A stretch of 64,000 bases of DNA, taken from Bacillus_AB infantis_B. GTDB taxonomy: Bacteria > Bacillota > Bacilli > Bacillales > Cytobacillaceae. Location: assembly GCF_008180445.1 (NCBI RefSeq), contig NZ_VTER01000015.1:1-64000 (forward strand), in the 5' to 3' direction. The position numbers and the translations under genes were made by a program. Within the stretch, counting starts at the first letter, position 1. Every line of letters starts with the position of its first letter. The notes below the pieces were generated by a model that worked only from the letters and a program-made list of their open reading frames with translations, was not told the DNA's origin and did not search any database. Below, one piece after another: positions 60,262 through 64,000 of this stretch.

Positions 60262-60413
60262 ATACCTTTGCTGAATCTTATGTTAAGAACGGGGGAACCA
60301 ATATGGCAGGAGGCTGTTTGCGCCTGCCCGGGGTGAATCCTGGCGCGGGCCAGGAAGGAAGCTCTCAATTCCTAATCCGGCAGCTAACTCCGTAAGCATA
60401 TTGAGAGAAAGGC
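60262..60413 (+). promoter_or_regulatory. c-di-AMP riboswitch (ydaO-yuaA type)
   Basis: Conserved blocks GGGGGAACCAAT (60291-60302), GGGGTGAATCC, GGAAGGAAGC, and CCGGCAGCTAACTCCGTAAGC near 60377-60397 (shown shortened: CAGCTAACTCCGTAAGC) fit the ydaO consensus. A terminator follows before ktrB. Known riboswitches of this type turn off K+ uptake genes when c-di-AMP is high. An SRP RNA was considered and rejected. Confidence 0.9.
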
Positions 60414-60428
60414 CAATACGTATATTGA

Positions 60429-60463
60429 CCATTCTTTTCTGTGGATAAGAATGGTTTTTTTAT
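60429..60463 (+). terminator. Expression-platform terminator of the c-di-AMP riboswitch
   Basis: GACCATTCTT-TTCTGTGGAT-AAGAATGGTTTTTTT between the riboswitch and ktrB. Confidence 0.87.
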
Positions 60464-60517
60464 GGCCAATAATATATTTGCTTTTCATCATTTGAGGAAA
60501 AAGGAGCTCTATCTATC

Positions 60518-61837
60518 ATGAAGCGAAAATACCTGAATATCACGCCGCCGCAGCTTTTGACCCTAATATTCCTGTTTTTCATCCTGCTGGGGGCCGCCTT
60601 GCTGAAGCTACCTTTTTCAACCGTTCATGGTGTCTCATGGATCGATGCCCTGTTCACAGCCACCTCGGCTATGACTGTGACAGGGCTGACAGTGGCTGAT
60701 ACGGCGTCTACCTATACCTTGTTCGGCCAGATTGTCATCATGTGCCTCATCCAGCTCGGAGGCCTTGGAATCATGTCCTTCGCTGTGCTGATTTACTTGA
60801 TGCTCGGAAGGAAAATCGGGTTCAAGGAGCGCCTTGTCCTGCAGCAGGCATTGAACCAGACGTCGGTCGGCGGGGTCATCCGCCTCGTCCGCTACCTGTT
60901 TATTTTTTCCTTTACGATCGAGGCGATCGCCGTGTTCTTTCTCTGCCTGAGATGGGTTCCTAAGTACGGATGGGGTGATGGCTTTTATTACAGCCTCTTC
61001 CACTCTGTTTCAGCCTTCAATAATGCCGGCTTCCAGCTCTGGCAGGATGGTCTGAGTCAATTTGTCGGCGACCCTGTCATCAATATTGTCATTTCCATGC
61101 TCTTCATCATTGGCGGCCTCGGTTTTACCGTATTGGCCGATCTGTGGAAATCAAAGCAATTCAAAAGGCTGTCGCTTCATTCCAAAATGATGATTGTGGG
61201 CACTTTTGCGGTCAATATTGTATCAATGGCTGTCATCTTTTATCTAGAATATAATAATCCGCAGACCCTCGCCCATCTGACCAGCGGGGAAAAGCTTTGG
61301 GCATCCTATTTTCAGGCCGTTTCTCCCAGGACTGCCGGATTCAATTCAGTTGACATAGGCGGGCTAGAGGATGCAACTGTCCTGTATATGCTGCTGTTAA
61401 TGTTTGTGGGCGCGGGGAGCGCGTCCACAGGCGGCGGAATTAAACTGACGACCTTTATCATCATTATCATGGCTGTCATTACATTCATACGCGGCAAAAA
61501 AGACATCGTCATTTTCCGCCGCACCATCAGCGTCAACTATCTGACAAAAGCATTGGCCATATCGATGATTTCCATCCTGTTCGTCTTTATCGCCATCTTT
61601 GTCCTGAGCATCACGGAGGATTTGCCATTTATTAAAATTATTTTCGAAGTTGTATCCGCCTTCGGAACGGTCGGCCTGTCCATGGGCATTACTGCCGACC
61701 TGTCGGAAATCGGAAAAGAAATCATCATCTTCATCATGTTCCTGGGCAAACTTGGCCCGCTCACGCTCGCCTTCTCCTTCGCCAAACAAAAACCGGAGAA
61801 AATTCGGTATCCTGGTGAGGATGTTTTGTTGGGCTAG
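60518..61837 (+). CDS. ktrB: K+ channel-transporter subunit KtrB (TrkH/KtrB family)
   Basis: 439 aa with four M1-P-M2 repeats. Selectivity-filter glycines are visible in the P-loops: TSAMTVTGLT, FHSVSAFNNAGFQLW, VSPRTAGFNS and VSAFGTVGLSMG. Exchanges K+ (Na+ coupled), membrane located; needs a KtrA/C gating ring, whose gene is not adjacent. Controlled by the upstream c-di-AMP riboswitch. AAAAGGAGC lies 11 bp before the ATG. Confidence 0.95.
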   Translation: MKRKYLNITPPQLLTLIFLFFILLGAALLKLPFSTVHGVSWIDALFTATSAMTVTGLTVADTASTYTLFGQIVIMCLIQLGGLGIMSFAVLIYLMLGRKIGFKERLVLQQALNQTSVGGVIRLVRYLFIFSFTIEAIAVFFLCLRWVPKYGWGDGFYYSLFHSVSAFNNAGFQLWQDGLSQFVGDPVINIVISMLFIIGGLGFTVLADLWKSKQFKRLSLHSKMMIVGTFAVNIVSMAVIFYLEYNNPQTLAHLTSGEKLWASYFQAVSPRTAGFNSVDIGGLEDATVLYMLLLMFVGAGSASTGGGIKLTTFIIIIMAVITFIRGKKDIVIFRRTISVNYLTKALAISMISILFVFIAIFVLSITEDLPFIKIIFEVVSAFGTVGLSMGITADLSEIGKEIIIFIMFLGKLGPLTLAFSFAKQKPEKIRYPGEDVLLG

Positions 61838-61840
61838 GGA

Positions 61841-62014
61841 AAAGCGGAGGGCGCTTGCTCAGATTTAAGGAACGCAGGCTAAAGACGCCACGTCCTGTGG
61901 CAACGCCTGCATGACCTGCGGGCCCAGCATAAGACGCTCCTGGATAGAAGGCGTTCTTTGCCTTCAATTCAGGAGTGGCTTATGACTCGAGGGGTTAGCG
62001 CCTGGAGCTGGACA
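61841..62014. repeat. Palindromic dispersed repeat, family A, copy 4 (long form)
   Basis: Same order as copy 3 at 12770: AAGCGGAGGGCGCTTGCTCA, the AAGGAACGCAGGCTAAAGACG block, GCATAAGAC...GGCTTATGAC around an inner hairpin whose arms differ in sequence (GAAGGCG/GCCTTC), then GGAGCTGGACA. A second partial left end (AAATGCGTAGGACGCTTG) follows at 62019. It fills most of the 344-bp gap 61838-62181. Confidence 0.85.
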
Positions 62015-62073
62015 AGACGAAATGCGTAGGACGCTTGCTCAGACTTAATTTGAGCAGCAATTTTCATTCCATA

Positions 62074-62113
62074 AAACCAGGCCGGAACTTACCGTTCCGG
62101 CCTGATCTTTTAC
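62074..62113. terminator. Terminator near the DUF4179 gene end
   Basis: AAAACCAGGCCGGAAC-TTACC-GTTCCGGCCTGATCTTTT: 11-bp stem, usable in both directions. Confidence 0.75.
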
Positions 62114-62181
62114 AAGCTGATTGCTGCTTTTTTGAGTTTTAATAAAATTGGAATTTCCTGCTTAGACAACTCCATTCGCCT

Positions 62182-63507
62182 TTACTCCAGCTTAATCTTC
62201 ACTTCTCCCTCTATCCAGGATGGAAATGCTGATAACTCCAGACTGATAGGATTCTTATAGTTGGCAGGATCTGCTTCAGATAAGGAAACGCCAAACTCCT
62301 TATAAAGACCATCGCCCCCGGATCGATAGAAGGAGCTTCCGCCATCCAGATCCCTGCCTTCTGCATCTTTTGCAGTCGTAAAGAGCTGATGATTGTATTC
62401 CTCCCCTGCCCGAACCTGGACAGAGAGATCTCTCCCATTTAAGACTGCACCTGATAATTTATCACCCTTTGGCTGCTTCACAATCTCTTTCGTTTCGGTA
62501 TTAATGACCACTTCCGCATCCTCTTTATCCACGGCCATTACTTTATTAAGAACCAGATACAGCTCCTTCGGTTCTTTAAAATAGTTGCTCTGCAGATAAA
62601 TAATATGCTCATTTTCCTTTATTTCCTGTGCTGACACACCATTGGCAATGCCAGACCAGACTTCTCCATTCTCATCAACAAGCCGCAAATCATCCAAAGC
62701 AAAGATTTTCATGCTGTTTTCCGGATCAAATGAGACATGGATAGCCACACGCAATGGATAAATGGCAATGTCCTTGAAAAAGATTTTCTGCCCTTCTATT
62801 GAAACAGTTTCATTTAGAGGGTATATCTTTTTCTTCACTTTCGGTCCTTCAACCGTAAAATCAATGTCAAAAGTCTCTATGCCTTCCGCAGTTTTGACCT
62901 CCGCCTCTGCCTTAAACTCTTTCCCTTTCAAGTCTTCACTGAATAAGTAGTCCGCGGTTCCATTGACAGACTTTACTGGTTCATCAGTGTAAGAGCTGTC
63001 ACCAGAACCTGAAAAACTGACAGGAAGCTCTTCCCCATCACCACCAGTGATATGAATACTATTTGTATGAAGCACCTGCTTCTCCTCTGACTCAACTGTA
63101 TAAAATACCACCAGACCCCGCTCATCCCGGATAGCACCGTCAAGCGTAAGCCGGACCCCGTTTCTCTCCTGGGATATGCCGAGCGGCTGCATATAGTCAT
63201 TCTCCACGGCGGATATTAAGCCCTTATCATACCGGATGAGGTCTACCAGCTTTTCCATACCCGGCATTTCTGCGACATAGTGGGCAAAGGCCAGGGAAAC
63301 TCTGATGCTGGTCAAAAATCCGAGCAATAGCAGGGCGGCCGCAATCCCGGGCAGCCAGCTCCTTTTGATGAACCGCTTCTTCGGGGAAGCTGCTTTGGCC
63401 TGCTGGAATCCTTTCATGATTGCTTGTTCCAGCTGTTCATCCGGCACAGGAAACTCCTGATACCGCTCCCCTATGGCTTCAAGCTTTTTTTCTTCCTTTT
63501 CAAACAT
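62182..63507 (-). CDS. DUF4179 domain anti-sigma-type membrane protein
   Basis: 441 aa. Short cytoplasmic N-terminus (1-50), one membrane helix at about 52-70 (SWLPGIAAALLLLGFLTSIRV), then a large extracytoplasmic DUF4179/DUF5643-like part with beta-rich repeats (GDGEELPVSFSGSG, VEGPKVKKKIYPLNETVSIE). It overlaps the sigma gene by 8 bp, the classic sigma/anti-sigma layout. Likely holds the ECF sigma until an envelope signal arrives; the signal is unknown. Confidence 0.87.
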   Translation of the reverse strand: MFEKEEKKLEAIGERYQEFPVPDEQLEQAIMKGFQQAKAASPKKRFIKRSWLPGIAAALLLLGFLTSIRVSLAFAHYVAEMPGMEKLVDLIRYDKGLISAVENDYMQPLGISQERNGVRLTLDGAIRDERGLVVFYTVESEEKQVLHTNSIHITGGDGEELPVSFSGSGDSSYTDEPVKSVNGTADYLFSEDLKGKEFKAEAEVKTAEGIETFDIDFTVEGPKVKKKIYPLNETVSIEGQKIFFKDIAIYPLRVAIHVSFDPENSMKIFALDDLRLVDENGEVWSGIANGVSAQEIKENEHIIYLQSNYFKEPKELYLVLNKVMAVDKEDAEVVINTETKEIVKQPKGDKLSGAVLNGRDLSVQVRAGEEYNHQLFTTAKDAEGRDLDGGSSFYRSGGDGLYKEFGVSLSEADPANYKNPISLELSAFPSWIEGEVKIKLE

Positions 63508-64000
63508 CCATCTTCCCCCCGCTTTCCTCGAGCTTCTCTCTTAGTGACTTCAACGCTTTATTGAGCCATGTTTTCACGGTTCCTTCCGGACGGTTGTACA
63601 GGGCAGCCACTTCCTTGATTTTAAGATCGTGGAAGTATTTTAGCGTCAGCAGCTCACGGGAGCGGTCATCGAGCGACTCCATCGCATCCTGGACCTCGAA
63701 TAGAAGAGTATCCTCTTCCCCGCCCGCTGCGAGGAACAGCTGTTCATTATATACGAGCCTGTTCTGCTTCTTGAGCCTGTCGCAGCAGTAATGGATCATG
63801 ATACGGATGATCCATGTCTTGAAATAGGCAGGCTGCTTCAGATCTTTTATGCTCTTGTAAGCCCGGAAGGTTACTTCCTGCACGGCCTCAAGAGCTTCTT
63901 CCTCATTTCGCATATAGGCGAGTGCGGTTTTATACAAATCCGCCTTGCAGGAACGGATGATATCAAGAAAAGCTTCATCATCCCCTTTTATGGCTTTGCG
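63500..64000 (-). CDS. ECF sigma factor, 5' end cut by window edge
   Basis: The open frame runs from 63500 out of the window on the right, so the start is missing (at least 166 codons). Region 2: DDEAFLDIIRSCKADLYKTA, EALEAVQEVTFRAYKSIKDL; region 4: LTLKYFHDLKIKEVAALYNR, PEGTVKTWLNKALKSLREKL. A group of the SigV/SigM-like ECF type. Cotranscribed with the anti-sigma gene. Confidence 0.9.
   Translation of the reverse strand, partial: RKAIKGDDEAFLDIIRSCKADLYKTALAYMRNEEEALEAVQEVTFRAYKSIKDLKQPAYFKTWIIRIMIHYCCDRLKKQNRLVYNEQLFLAAGGEEDTLLFEVQDAMESLDDRSRELLTLKYFHDLKIKEVAALYNRPEGTVKTWLNKALKSLREKLEESGGKMDV

Noticed and set aside
60291..60400. SRP (4.5S/scRNA) gene
   Set aside because: The GGAAGGAAGC block recalls SRP RNA, but the whole pattern with GGGGGAACC and CAGCTAACTCCGTAAGC, and the terminator before ktrB, fits the ydaO riboswitch.

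Overview
The window is a chromosomal segment of a low-to-moderate GC Gram-positive bacterium of the family Bacillaceae. The evidence is the 16S rRNA 5' part, a complete SigB stress operon, cmpA, T-box leaders, and gene order matching the Bacillus subtilis ddl-murF-cshA-ydbST-ydcA-acpS-ydcC-alr-ndoAI-ndoA-rsbRSTUVW-sigB-rsbX-tex-cmpA-ydcK block, here inverted relative to the given strand. A Mesobacillus- or Cytobacillus-like genus is plausible, but the sequence alone does not settle this. No phage, integrase or transposase gene was seen.

Layout. 1-2.1 kb: the 5' part of a 16S gene, transcribed leftward and preceded by 11 tRNA genes with three strong 17-bp-spaced promoters. 2.1-26.4 kb: conserved housekeeping block, mostly minus strand: SprT-like protein, CmpA (+), Tex, the stressosome/partner-switch operon with SigB, the EndoA toxin-antitoxin pair, alanine racemase, lipoprotein YdcC, AcpS, rhomboid (+), two bPH2 membrane proteins, UV endonuclease UvsE, helicase CshA, an esterase, a CsgA-like spore protein (+), a small ECF-type sigma operon (+), MurF and Ddl. 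26.7-35 kb: transport and resistance genes: DAACS symporter, T-box/TyrS, SulP, VOC protein, methyltransferase, a TetR-controlled SMR pair and a GNAT protein.

35.2-47.3 kb: a 14-gene cobamide salvage cluster on the minus strand behind one B12 riboswitch. It covers corrinoid uptake (BtuF, BtuC, and BtuD fused to the amidohydrolase CbiZ), conversion to cobyric acid and re-attachment of the aminopropanol arm (CobD, CbiB), nucleotide-loop assembly (CobU, CobS), corrinoid adenosylation (PduO type), a probable alpha-ribazole transporter and kinase (CblT, CblS), a degenerate CobU paralogue and two histidine phosphatases. CobT is absent, which fits salvage of alpha-ribazole rather than its synthesis.

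47.4-64 kb: MFS exporter with a TrmB-type regulator, a 52-bp tandem repeat array, an unknown protein, a RodA/FtsW protein, T-box/ArgS, a TSUP permease, a PadR/HAAS pair, DedA, a PerR-controlled Dps, VC0807-like protein, lipid kinase, GNAT, a c-di-AMP riboswitch with KtrB, and a DUF4179 anti-sigma protein with a truncated ECF sigma gene at the right edge.

Non-coding structure is rich. Besides riboswitches and terminators there are two dispersed repeat families (palindromic CATAAG...CTTATG elements at 12.5-12.98 and 61.84 kb; 133-bp elements with 9-bp terminal inverted repeats at 22.2-22.5 kb). Two intergenic arrays, 14 kb apart, carry the same short motif at exactly 21-bp spacing (18.46 and 32.7 kb). 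A second SigB-type promoter may drive the whole rsb operon. These non-coding elements are the least explained parts of the window.
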